Shown in pieces: positions 21,951-31,231 of a stretch of 64,000 nucleotides of DNA; position 1 is the stretch's first letter; the number at the start of each line of letters is the position of its first letter. Source of the stretch: Neoceratodus forsteri (taxonomy: Eukaryota > Chordata > Ceratodontiformes > Ceratodontidae); NCBI GenBank assembly GCA_016271365.2, contig CM057453.1, positions 503,167,001 through 503,231,000 on the forward strand, written 5' to 3'. A program made the translations under genes and the position numbers. The notes beneath the pieces were generated by a model. The model ran no database searches, was not told the origin of the DNA, and worked only from the letters and a program-made list of their open reading frames with translations.

Positions 21951-23862
21951 GGGTTGAGGGGTGTCGCCTCGTCACTCCTCCCCGGGTTCCCCTGTGGGGG
22001 ATGGCTCCGCCACTTCCTTTCCGCCTGGTTCGCTATCACCACAGACCACTGGGTGCTAGAAGTGGTCGGCAGGGTACTGCCTCTGGAGGTCGAGCAGTTA
22101 CCTCCCTATCAAGCCGTCGCCCCACGGGGGGCAACAGGTTCTGCAGCCTCTCTGTCAGCTCGTTGAGCCGGCATTGTCCTGCTCCTCCAGAAGGAGGTAA
22201 TCAGCGAGGTGGCGGACCCTCCTCCAGACCCAGGGTTCGTCTGTGTCCAGGTACTTCCTGGTCTCAAACGGACGGGGGAGCTGGAACCCCATTCTCGACC
22301 TGCACGACCTGAACAAGTTCCTAAGGCCGCGACCTTCAGGATGGTTACTGGCCTGGGATCATTCCATCCTGAACTAGGCATGTGGTTCTGCTCTGGATCT
22401 CCACGTGCTCTTTTCACGTCCCAGTTCGTCTGTCTCATTCAGCGATTCCTCTGCTTCTGAGCAGAGGGATCTCTTACAGTTCCGGGCCATGCCCTTCAGC
22501 CTCTCTCCAGCTCCCAGGGTCTTCACCAAATGCATGGCAGTGGTGCAGCATTCCTGCGGTGCCGAGGGGTCCGGGTGTACCCTTACCTGGACGACTGGCT
22601 GATTGCAGCCCCCTCCAGGTTGGAGATGGAGCGGTCCAGGGATCTGGCCCTCCAGGTCTGCTCTTAGATTGGCCTCCTCATCAACGAGGCCAAATCAGAA
22701 CTCATGCCATCGCAGGTGATTCAGTTCATCGGGGCAGAGCTCGACTCTCTTTGAGCCAGAGTTCAGCTGCTGGCGGACAGGGCAGAGGTCCTTTCCTCCT
22801 TTGCCCAACCATTTCTGGTTGGGCAATTGCACCCTGCCTGGGACTTCCTGTGCCTTCTGGGCCTTATGGCGGCCTGCACCAGCGTGGTTCGTTGGGCCCG
22901 CTGGCATATGCGCCCCCTGCAGTGGGGGTTGGCCAGCCAGTGGTCACAGCGCTTCGGTCCTCTGGACCAGTCGGTGACAGTGACCCAGGATATGTGGGAT
23001 GGCCTGCAGTGGTGGCTCATCCCAGCTCATCTGTAGGAGGGTATCCCATTTGTCCGCCCCGAGCCGACGGTCACTCTAACGACCGACGCCTCTCTGATGG
23101 TTTGGGGTGCCCATTTGGGGGATCTCCATGCCCACAGCCTCTGGTCCCCTCATGAATCTTGATGCCACATCATCCTGCTGGAGCTTCGAGTGGTTCAACT
23201 AGCCCTCACCGCCTTCACTCCGTTTGTACGGGGTCAGGTGGTTCAGGTCCAGACAGACAACACCACAACCATACTACCTCAACTGTCAGGGCAGGACACA
23301 CTCCTTGCCTCTGTGCAAGGAGACTCTCCGCATCTGGTCTCTTGTGATCAGCCTGGAGGCGGATCTCCTAGCCATCCATGTGACAGGAGCCTCCAACAGT
23401 CTGGCTGATGCCCTCAGCCGGATAGGCGCTGCAACTCATGAGTGGTCACTCCTGCCGGAGGTAGTGCAAGAACTGTTCTTCAATTGGGGCACCCCTCAGG
23501 TGGACCTGTTCCCCTCCAGGGAGAATGTGAAGCTGAGGCTGTTTCACGCCCGCCCCACTCAGCAGGGCTTGCTTTAGAGGGATGCCTTCTCGAGGCCGAG
23601 GACCCCGGGCCTCTTCTACACCTTTCCTCCATTTCGCTTGATCCACAAGGTGCTTCTCAAGGTGAAGAGGGACAAGGCGCAGGTGATTCTGGTAGCCCCA
23701 GACTAGCCTCGCCAGTTCTGGTACCCAGATCTCCTCAGCCTCGGCTCCAGGCTCCCGAGGCGGCTTCCAGCCCACCCGGACCTGATCTCGGTAGACAAGG
23801 GGAAGGTTCTCCATCCGGACCTTCAATCCCTGCACCTGACGGCCTGGTTCCTGTGCAGCTAG
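21951..23862 (+). pseudogene. DIRS RT, RNase H and methyltransferase-like region, element B
   Basis: RT is recognisable from GWGLHDLNKF-like sequence near 22280 to the catalytic VYPYLDDWLIAAPS near 22575-22620 and LLINEAKSELMPSQVIQF. RNase H follows (TLTTDASLMVWGAH, LLELRVVQLALTAF, VQTDNTTT, SNSLADALSR). The methyltransferase-like segment reads WGTPQVDLFPSRENVKL, then FPPFRLIHKVLLKVKR and VILVAPD, and ends at a stop at 23860-23862. Frame breaks occur throughout. Sequence is very close to copy C. Confidence 0.85.
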
Positions 23863-24850
23863 GGTTCCAGGCCTTGGGTCTTTCTGACGAGGTCCTCAAT
23901 GTCGTTGAGGCTTCCCGTAAGGAGTCGACCAGAAAATGCTACGTCTTCAAATGGAAGAGATTCTCCATTTGGTGTCAGGACAAGGGGTTGGACCCCTCCT
24001 CCTGCCCCTTGGTTAGTACTTTGGACTACCTGTGGTCCCTTTCAGCTAGGGCTTCGGGTCGACGACCTCAAGGTGCACCTGGTAGTTATCTCTGCTACCG
24101 GGCACGGGCCGGAAGCAGTCAGTGGCGCAGAGAAGGTGGTCGTGCTTTTTCAAAGGCCTTGATCACATATCCTCCAGTGCGAACCTCCACCTGTGGATCT
24201 CCTGCTGAGACATACGCCATGGGCGCTTCATTCGAACCGGCTTCACAGGTGCGATATTCCACTCCGTCGCGAAGACTGCTTCTTTGGTGGCTATACGGCA
24301 GCCAGAAGGATGGAGAGCTCCTTGCCTTCATCGAGTCTCCTTATCTGTCTTCCACAGGACAATAGCCATTTCACCGAAATTCCTTCCAAGGTGGTATTGA
24401 GTTTCACCTGAATCAGGTGTTGACTTTGCTGGTGTTCTACTCGTAGTTCACACTTTGAGGCCGAATATAGCCTCCCATTCTTTGGACCCTAGAAGAGTTG
24501 CTCTTATTATAAGGGAGCTTAACGGCTGGTTCGGGAGAGGTTCGGCCAGTTTTGTCACCATGATGCCGCACCTGGCAGACCTGCAGCTAAGCCGGATTTA
24601 TAAGCAGGTCACCTCCGTGCATAGATCTCTGTTATAGGTTGGCGGGCATGGAGCCTTCCAGGGATAAGAGCTAATTCTACCCGCCATACCACTGCTTCAA
24701 GCGGTTGCTTCTAGGGACGTTCTCATCTAGAAATCTGCAGGTCTGCTACCTGAAGTCTAAACACCTTATTTCCTCCATTACCACATTGGACCCAGAGTCA
24801 CGCCTGGATGCTGATTTTTGGGACCTCTGTTCTCCAGTCATTATTCCCCA
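23442..24850 (+). pseudogene. DIRS tyrosine recombinase, element B
   Basis: An uninterrupted frame (23442-24365) overlaps the methyltransferase-like frame at -1, then enters the recombinase proper: LGLSDEVLNVVEASRKESTR, KCYVFKWKRFSIWCQDKG, STLDYLWSL. Downstream catalytic pieces are frame-shifted: a VAIRQPEGW-like segment near 24290, an NSTRHT near 24673, and a CATTACCACATT near 24772 that encodes HYHI only in a shifted frame. Not functional. Confidence 0.75.
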
Positions 24851-24912
24851 AGTAGTATAGAGGGTGCGCCTTGCCTCCCTCCTCCCAGAGAACTGCTAGA
24901 GTCTGCTAGACA

Positions 24913-24998
24913 GTGTGGATTGAACAACACAGCTATCGCCCCTTGGAATACAGGTACTCACCTGTACAGGAGTTCTAGGAGTGGTATGTTCATCCACA
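24913..24998. repeat. internal complementary region, element B
   Basis: It corresponds to 30604-30695 in element C and contains GAATACAGGTACTCACCTGTACAGG-like inverted sequence. It is complementary to the joined right and left ends. Confidence 0.8.
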
Positions 24999-25059
24999 CA
25001 CACCCACCCGACCTCCCCCGCTTTCAAGGCCAAGAACCTGGCTTCCATGGTTAGATTGC

Positions 25060-25186
25060 AGTAGGGAGCTGTTATTTGTGGGAGTTTTGAAGACCTTGGC
25101 AGACAAAGCTGCAAGGAACTCGTTAGACAGTGTGATGATCAACATATACCACCTCTAGAACTCCTGTTACAGGTGAGTAACCTGTA
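25060..25186. repeat. right inverted terminal repeat, element B (degraded)
   Basis: It shares TTTTGAAGACCTTGGC and GAACTCCTGTTACAGGTGAG with the right end of C; the central part has diverged or been replaced. Confidence 0.7.
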
Positions 25187-25350
25187 TTTAGGACATGGAT
25201 ATGTTGTTCATCCACACCATTGGCAGGTATCCTTGCCGCTTTAAATCTTGCCGGAAGGTCTTCAAGCTTGCTCCTCCCACCCACCCGCAGATAACTCCTG
25301 ACCCGCCTCATGACGCCAGATCTTCCTTACCGCTGGAAGCTCAGGCCCTC
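25187..25350. repeat. left inverted terminal repeat, element C
   Basis: Its reverse complement is at 30725-30914 (shared CTTTAAATCTTGCCGGAAGG, GCTTGCTCCTCCCACCCACC). Confidence 0.93.
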
Positions 25351-25451
25351 CCAATTCCTGCATTTGAGGATCGTTCCTATTTCTCCGCTTATGGATTTAA
25401 AAATAAATTTTGCAAAAAGACTTCGTCTTCTATCCCTCAGCGCTGCGAGGA

Positions 25452-27700
25452 CAACCGACTCCGGATTTCGAGATGCCCATGGGCAGAAGATGTCTCGGAC
25501 GGATCCACACTCCACGGTGTCTACTGCTTAGGCCTTGAGTACGACTCCACAGGCTTAGCGATCTGTACTCATCTTTCTCTGGCCCACGCCCCTCAAGACC
25601 GTGCTGCCCGACAGTAACCGGGCTGGCCCGAGAAACGCTTCGTGAAGTCCAAGGAGGTCTGGTTGGCGGTACCGGGCAAGTGGTCGGGCGGATCAGCTTG
25701 AGCGGATGGTCGTCAAGAGGAGGGCGGCGCTGGCCGATCTTCCTCGGCCGCTGCATTTATCCCGCCCTCTCTGGGCTCTTCTTACACGGCTTCTTTATGA
25801 GCTTTGTTCTGCCTCCACTAAAGGAGAAGGACTCACGCCTGCGGACCTTATTCTCGTCCAAAAGAGGGACAGGGTAAGTCTCCTCCGCACGCCTCTGGGA
25901 GCGGAAGGTCCTTCCCCGGGTCAGCCGGACTGGCCGGCTTCGGGTCGATCACCGGGTCAGCCATTGCCCCACGGTGTCCCCGCCAGGTCAGTTGACCGAG
26001 TCTCCACCTGTGAAGTCAGATTTTTTCGACCATTGACGGCTGTCGCCTTTTAGCAGCCGAGATTCCTCTCCCCAGTTCCCCGGAGGAGTTGAGGATCCCG
26101 GGTCGCTTGTGCCTCCGTCCCGGAGCCTCGGATGACCATCCAGCCGGCGGGAGTGCCGGTTCCGCCGACACCTCTCCCCGCACCGACTCGGAAATTCCGG
26201 GACTCGGTTCTGACCTCAAGGGGTCCAGCCATCCCACCGCCAGGCGGCCCCGGTCCGGCACTGCGGTAGGCGGCGTTGCTGCCGTCTCGCCCTCCTCGGA
26301 TGAGGGAGGCTTCGCGAAATTACGGCCGACGGTACGAGGATCTTATGTTGCAACAGCTCTGGCCGGGAATAAGCCACCTCGTCGCCTTCCCCCGCCATTA
26401 AGTGGCTGTCACCGAGCGGCCGACACAACCCTCGACTTATCCGGAGGAGCTATACCCAGGCCGGTTGTTCGGCTAAACCAGCTGCTCCACCGATTCCCGT
26501 GGAACTCTCCCCTCCACAGCCACCAATTGGGGTCTCACCATGATTCTCGGTTGCAAGGATCTACCCCATCGGTTGTCAGCTACCTCACTCCCAATCGACC
26601 TCGGCAGGTGAAGGGTGGCTCAGGCCAGAGGCAGTTTCTTCGAGGACTCTTCCGAGTCCGAAGATGATTCCTCCTTTTTCTCCAAGCGACTGGACTTGGA
26701 GTCTTCAGGAGGTCAGTCAATGGACGATAGCCCGTCGTCTCTTCCTAGGACTGTTTCGCCTCATCTCGGAGTCCACCGGGATGGAGCTCGAACCTGCTTC
26801 CAAACGGGCCTGGTATCCTCACGGAGATTCTGGACCGAGAGGATCTCGACGGAGGCCTTTCCGTGGCGAGGCCAAGTGGGTCCAGCACTGGAGCTTTGGC
26901 AGCGCCTGCTTCCTGCCCTGCGCCTTGCCAGGATGGCCAGGAAGTATGCGGTCCCTCCGGTTCCTTGTCCGTTTTTGGGAACACCCTCTGCTGAGGGGTG
27001 GTTACCGACAGCGTCATGCTACCGCAACGCCAGGGATGTGGACAAACCCTGACAAGGAGTCCAAGAAATTGACTATGTCGGGCTGAAAGTCTACGCTATG
27101 CGTCTCTCTCTGCTCTGCCAGGCCAGTTCGGCCGTCCTCATGGCACATTTTTCTCATGCCCTGTTGGGCTCCTGGATGAGGTCATCCTCATCTTCCCGCC
27201 CGATCTGCAGACTACGTTAAGCAGGTGCAGGACCAGGGCAGGGCAGTGGCCAAACAGCAGCTCCAGACTGCTTTGGATATAGGGGACTCATGTGCCAGAT
27301 TGGTGGCGTGCGCGAGTGGCTATGCGTCCGGGCGAGGCTTGGCTGAGGATATCCACCTTTACTCGGATACCCAGCACAAGTTGGCGGATGTTCCCTTTTG
27401 GGGACTGACCTCTTGACCCTGGGGTGGAAGGTCACCTGCAGAGGTCGAGAGGTCAATGCTACTGTGGACTCGGTCTCTTCCGGCTCAGAAGGACAAAGGC
27501 CGCAAACCACAGCCTAAGCCCTTTCGGCCCTGCTGTGCCCCCGGCGCCTGCCCAGCGTACCAGGGGCCAGCAGGCTCGGCCTTGGCATCCCAAACCCTAA
27601 GCCGCCGGCTTCTAACAGGAGGCAGAGGAAAGGGCCCAGGAGGTCCCTCGGCGGTCCCTCCTCCAGCCTGCCCAGTGACGGCTGAGGGTGCCGACCCCGC
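25452..27700 (+). pseudogene. DIRS gag, element C
   Basis: The N-terminal cluster is badly eroded (traces GQKMSRTDPHS in one frame, GVYCLGLEYD in another). The C-terminal half from 26870 keeps the family pattern: ALELWQRLLPALRLARMARKY, VDKP, a VLMAHFSHALLG-like segment near 27140, and VQDQGRAVAKQQLQTALDIGD near 27225. The end is Lys/Pro/Gln-rich before the RT. Several indels separate these pieces. Confidence 0.7.
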
Positions 27701-27846
27701 CACCTACTTCTGGGTCCCCGGGGACGGCCCGCATCTGCTCCGCCTGGTCCGCTGTTACCACGACAGGTGGGTTCGGAGGTGGTGGGAAGAGGCCTGCCTC
27801 TGGAATTTGAGCAGGCATCACCCTTCAGAGCCGTCGCCTCGAGAGC

Positions 27847-28671
27847 TTGAGATCCCAGCCTCACTGGTGGCTCGTCGAGGCAGGCATGTCTCCTCCTCCA
27901 GAAGGAGGTGGTAGAGAGGTGGTGGACCCTCCTTCAGACCCAGGGTTTGTGTCCAGGTACTCCTGGTTCGAAATGACGGGGGGCTGGCGCCCCATTCTCG
28001 ACCTACACGACCTAAACAAGTTCCTAAGGTCTCGAACCTTCAGGATGGTCACTCTGGCTCAGATAATACCATCCTTGGAACGCGGCGTGTGGTTCTGCTC
28101 TCTGGACTTGCAGGACGCGTTTTTTCACGTCCCTATCCGTCCGTCTCACCAGAGATTCCTTCGCTTCCGAGCGGAAGGATCCCTCTTCGAGTTCCAAGCC
28201 ATGCCCTTAGGCTTGTCTCCAGCTCCCAGGGTCTTCACCAAATGCATGGCAGTGGTGACAGCATTCCTGCGGCGCCGAGGGGTCCGGGTGTACCCTTACC
28301 TGGACGACTGGCTGATAGCAGCTCCCTCCAGGAAGGAGGCGGAGTGGTCCAGAGATCTGGCCCTTCAGGTCTGCTCTCAACTGGGCCTCCTTATCAACGA
28401 GGCCAAGTCGGAACTCGGCGAAGCAGGTGATTGTATTCATCGGGCGCAGCTCGACTCTCTTCGAGCCAGAGCTGCTCCCGCGGACAGGGCCGAGGTTCTT
28501 TCCTCCTTTGCCCGATCATTTCTGGTTGGGCAGTGCGCCCTGCCGGGACTTCCTCGCGCCTCCTGGGTCTCATGGCGGCCTGCACCAAGCGTGGTCCAGG
28601 TTGGGCCGCTGGAACATGCGATCCCCTTCAGTGGGGACTGGCCAGCCAGTGGTCTGGCCTCGATCCCTTGA
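27847..28671 (+). CDS. DIRS reverse transcriptase domain, element C (open frame)
   Basis: This open stretch of about 274 residues covers most of the RT. In order: PGFVSRYSWFEMTGGWRPIL, DLHDLNKFLRSRTFRMVTLA, motif A FCSLDLQDAFFHVPI, motif B FQAMPLGLSPAPRVFTKC, motif C YLDDWLIA (catalytic Asp pair at 28303-28308), then LGLLINEAKSELGEAG. The YxDD-type box with Leu and the DDW context is typical of DIRS RTs. A frameshift near 28420 leads out of the normal frame (the sequence QFIGAELDSL expected there is lost). The first codon shown is not a natural start; the protein would be part of a longer polyprotein. Confidence 0.88.
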   Translation: MRSQPHWWLVEAGMSPPPEGGGREVVDPPSDPGFVSRYSWFEMTGGWRPILDLHDLNKFLRSRTFRMVTLAQIIPSLERGVWFCSLDLQDAFFHVPIRPSHQRFLRFRAEGSLFEFQAMPLGLSPAPRVFTKCMAVVTAFLRRRGVRVYPYLDDWLIAAPSRKEAEWSRDLALQVCSQLGLLINEAKSELGEAGDCIHRAQLDSLRARAAPADRAEVLSSFARSFLVGQCALPGLPRASWVSWRPAPSVVQVGPLEHAIPFSGDWPASGLASIP

Positions 28672-29543
28672 CCAGCTTGTGTCGGTGACACAGGGATGTG
28701 GAACGCCTCCAGTGGTGGACCGCTCCAGATCATTTGCAGGAGGGCATCCTGTCAGTCGTCGCCCCTGAGCCGACGGTCTCTAATCGACCGATGCCTCTGA
28801 TGGGTTGGGGTGCCCATCTGGGGAACACGGGCTCATGGCCTCTGGTCCTCAAGGAGTCCCGCACATCAACCTGTTGAGCCCGAGCGGTCCGCCTAGCTCT
28901 CACCGCCTTGTTCCGCTCCTCCGGGGTCAAGTGGTCCGAGTCCAGGCGGACAATACCACGACTATGTACTATCTAAACCGCCAGGGCGGACGCTCCATGC
29001 TTCTATGCAAGGAAGCTCTCCGCATTTGGTCACTCGCGCGCAGCCTGGAGGCGGATCTCCTAGCCATTCACGTGGCAGGAGCCTCCAACACCCTGGCCGA
29101 TGCCCTGAGCCGGATACGGGCTGCATCCCACGAGTGGTCTCTCCTGCCGGAGGTAGTACAGCATCTGTTCTCCCTTTGGGGCACACCTGTTTGCCTCCAG
29201 GGAGAACGCGAAGCTGAGTCTGTTCCATGCCCGCCCCCCTCAGCAGGGCTCGCTGCAGGGGGATGCCTTCTCGAGGCAGTGGACCCCGGGCCTCTTTTAC
29301 GCCTTTCCCCCATTTCCCTTGATCCACAAGGTGCTTCTCAAGGCGAGGAGGGACAAGGCGCAGGTGATTCTGATAGCCCCAGACTGGCCTCGCCAGTTCT
29401 GGTACCCAGATCTCCTCAGTCTCAGCTCCAGGACTCCGCGGCAGCTTCCAGCTCGCCCGGACCTGCTCTCAGTCAATCAGGGGAAGGTGTTCCATCCGGA
29501 CCTTCAATCCCTGCACCTGACGGCCTGGTTCCTGAGCGGCTAG
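28672..29543 (+). pseudogene. DIRS RNase H and methyltransferase-like region, element C
   Basis: RNase H traces include VRVQADNTTTMYYLNRQGG, EALRIWSLARSLEADLLAI and NTLADALSRIRAA. An 11-base loss relative to B after WGTP (near 29186) removes the VDLF residues and shifts the frame. The methyltransferase-like segment continues in the other frame: FYAFPPFPLIHKVLLKARR, VILIAPDWPRQFWYPDL, ending at TAG 29541-29543. Confidence 0.8.
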
Positions 29544-29842
29544 AGTTCCAGGCCTTGGGTCTTTCCGACGAGGTCCTCAATGTATTTGAGGCGTCCCGTA
29601 AGGAGTCGACCAGAAAATGCTATGCCTTCAAATGGAAAAGGTTTTCCATTTGGTGTCAGGGCAAGGGCTTGGACCCTTCCTCCTGTTCCTTGCAAGCATC
29701 TTGGACTATTTATGGTCCCTTTCTAGTCAAGGGCTTAGGTCGATTTACTCTAGGGGTGCACTCTGGCAGCCATCTCTGCTTACCGGCGCGGCCGAAGCAG
29801 TCGGTGGCACAGGAGAAGGTGGTCTGTTTTCAAAGGCCTTGA
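28805..29842 (+). CDS. fused RNase H to tyrosine recombinase N-terminal frame, element C
   Basis: The 345-codon frame starts in RNase H, crosses the 11-base deletion near 29186 and then continues in the recombinase frame that overlaps the methyltransferase-like segment. The overlap portion is Ser/Pro/Gln-rich (SPRLASPVLVPRSPQSQLQ). It then enters the recombinase core-binding part (ALGLSDEVLNVFEASRKEST, YAFKWKRFSIWCQGKG). It ends at 29842 after a frameshift. The fusion is probably a mutation rather than the ancestral arrangement. Confidence 0.65.
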   Translation: MGCPSGEHGLMASGPQGVPHINLLSPSGPPSSHRLVPLLRGQVVRVQADNTTTMYYLNRQGGRSMLLCKEALRIWSLARSLEADLLAIHVAGASNTLADALSRIRAASHEWSLLPEVVQHLFSLWGTPVCLQGEREAESVPCPPPSAGLAAGGCLLEAVDPGPLLRLSPISLDPQGASQGEEGQGAGDSDSPRLASPVLVPRSPQSQLQDSAAASSSPGPALSQSGEGVPSGPSIPAPDGLVPERLEFQALGLSDEVLNVFEASRKESTRKCYAFKWKRFSIWCQGKGLDPSSCSLQASWTIYGPFLVKGLGRFTLGVHSGSHLCLPARPKQSVAQEKVVCFQRP

Positions 29843-30545
29843 TCACATTTCCTCCAGTGCGGGAACCCCACCTCCGTGGGATCTACTGCTGGTGCATATA
29901 AAGCTCATGGGCAAGCCATTCGAACCTATGCACAGGTGTGCTCTCTCTCACCTGTCGTGGAAGACCGCTCTCTTGGTGGCTATCACGTCAGCCAGAAGGA
30001 TGGAGAGCTCCAGGCGCTTTCCATCGAGTCTCCTCACCTGGTCTTCCACAGGGACAAGGTTGTCCTGCGCCCCACCGAAATTCCTTCCGAAGGTGGTGTC
30101 GGAGTTTCACCTTAACCAGGTGTTGACTCTGCCGGTGTTCTACCCCAATCCCACCTCGGAGGCCGAGATAGGCTCCATACTCTGGACCCTAGAAGGCTAA
30201 ACATTATAAGGGCGCGGCTGAAATTCGGGAGAGGTTCGCCAGCTGTTTGTCACCACGCTGAAGCATCTGGCAGACCTGCAGCCAAGCGGACGATAAGCAG
30301 GTGGTAACCTCCTGCATAGATCTCTGCTATAAGTTGGCGGGCATGGAGCCTCCCAGAGGATAAGAGCTCATTCTACCGCCATCACTGCTGCACGGTGGCT
30401 GCTTCCAGGGACGTCCCTATCCAGGAAATCTGCAGGGCTGCTACCTGAAGTCAGCAACACCTTCATTACCCACTACCACATCGACTCTTGAGTCACGCCG
30501 GGATGCTGGTTTTGGGGCCTCGTTCTCCAGCCTCTTCCCAAGTAA
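29843..30545 (+). pseudogene. tyrosine recombinase catalytic part, element C
   Basis: Frame-shifted pieces cover the catalytic domain: SWKTALLVAITSARRMES near 29955, PKFLPKVVSEFHLNQVLTLP near 30075, RAHSTA near 30365 (the usual HSTR lacks its Arg), and FITHYHID near 30465 with the candidate nucleophilic Tyr. Confidence 0.7.
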
Positions 30546-30603
30546 GTATTGGAGAGTGCTCGCCTCCTCCTCCTCCCGGAGAACTGCTAGGAGTCTGCCA
30601 ATG

Positions 30604-30695
30604 AGTGTGGATGAACAACATATCCATGTCCCTAGAAATACAGGTTACTCACCTGTAACAGGAGTTCTAGGAATGTGTATGTTGTTCATCCACAT
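30604..30695. repeat. internal complementary region, element C
   Basis: The first half complements the left end (…TTTCTAGGGACATGGATATG) and the second half complements the right end (…AGGAGTTCTAGG…CAGGTGAGTAACCTG). Across its middle it spells the complement of right end joined to left end. Confidence 0.92.
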
Positions 30696-30724
30696 TCCAT
30701 TTTCTCCCTGTCTACCCGGCACAA

Positions 30725-30914
30725 CCTGAGCTTCCAGCCGGCCAGATCTAGCGTCATGGGGCGGAGCCGAGAGTTATACCACCCGGGTGGGTGGGAGGAG
30801 CAAGCTTGAAGACCTTCCGGCAAGATTTAAAGCGGCAAGGATACCTGCTAATGAGTGTGGATGAACAACATATACCATTCCTAGAACTCCTGTTACAGGT
30901 GAGTAACCTGTATT
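30725..30914. repeat. right inverted terminal repeat, element C
   Basis: Reverse complement of 25187-25350, followed by the right extension that ends in GTGAGTAACCTGTA. Confidence 0.93.
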
Positions 30915-31231
30915 TATGCCCCAAGCTTTTAACTACCCAACTAAAGATTATTAAACTTTATCAATTGGCATCACTGCCCTTTACCTTTATTTAATTTCCA
31001 AAACAGATATGAATATTTAAGAAGTCAATAACAATAAAAAAAAAAAAAAAATTAATGATAGTCCATTTCATTTAAAGAAAAAAAATTCAGGATTCTGTAA
31101 CGGGGTGATACTCTGTCAGCTCCGCTCCTTCCTCATCTTCAAAGTTAGAGCCTATATCTTCTGGAATTTTTACATTACTTTCAAAAAAAGTATGAGCTGT
31201 GTCTGGGTCATCTAAATAATTTTTTTCCCTG
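30915..31231 (-). pseudogene. L1-type ORF1 C-terminal end and 3' flank
   Basis: On the minus strand 31100-31225 reads NYLDDPDTAHTFFESN and ends EYHPVTES at a stop near 31098. The length, place and DDP-x-A-x-x-F pattern fit the C-terminus of vertebrate L1 ORF1 proteins, the other part of which lies at 33162-33600 beyond a CR1 insertion. The remainder down to 30915 is AT-rich with an A-run at about 31036. Confidence 0.5.

Larger units (their letters stand above)
19434..25186 (+). mobile_element. DIRS element B (first of a head-to-tail pair)
   Basis: The left end TTTCTAGGGACGTGGATATG begins the inverted repeat (19434-19590). Gag, RT/RNase H, methyltransferase-like and recombinase regions follow in the usual order, then the internal complementary region (24913-24998) and a degraded right repeat (about 25060-25186). 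Its right end runs straight into element C with no spacer. Copies C, D and E belong to the same family. Frames are heavily broken. Confidence 0.9.
25187..30914 (+). mobile_element. DIRS element C (second of a head-to-tail pair)
   Basis: The left repeat (25187-25350) is the reverse complement of 30725-30914. Gag, RT, RNase H, methyltransferase-like and recombinase regions lie between, with the internal complementary region at 30604-30695. The left end abuts the right end of B; the right end is followed by unrelated AT-rich DNA with no target duplication. It is the better-preserved copy of its family but still has frameshifts in gag and recombinase. Confidence 0.92.

Noticed and set aside
22382..23155. 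257-codon + strand open frame in element B
   Set aside because: It is the wrong phase over RT/RNase H; the true RT motif YLDDWLIAAPS is in another frame of the same DNA.
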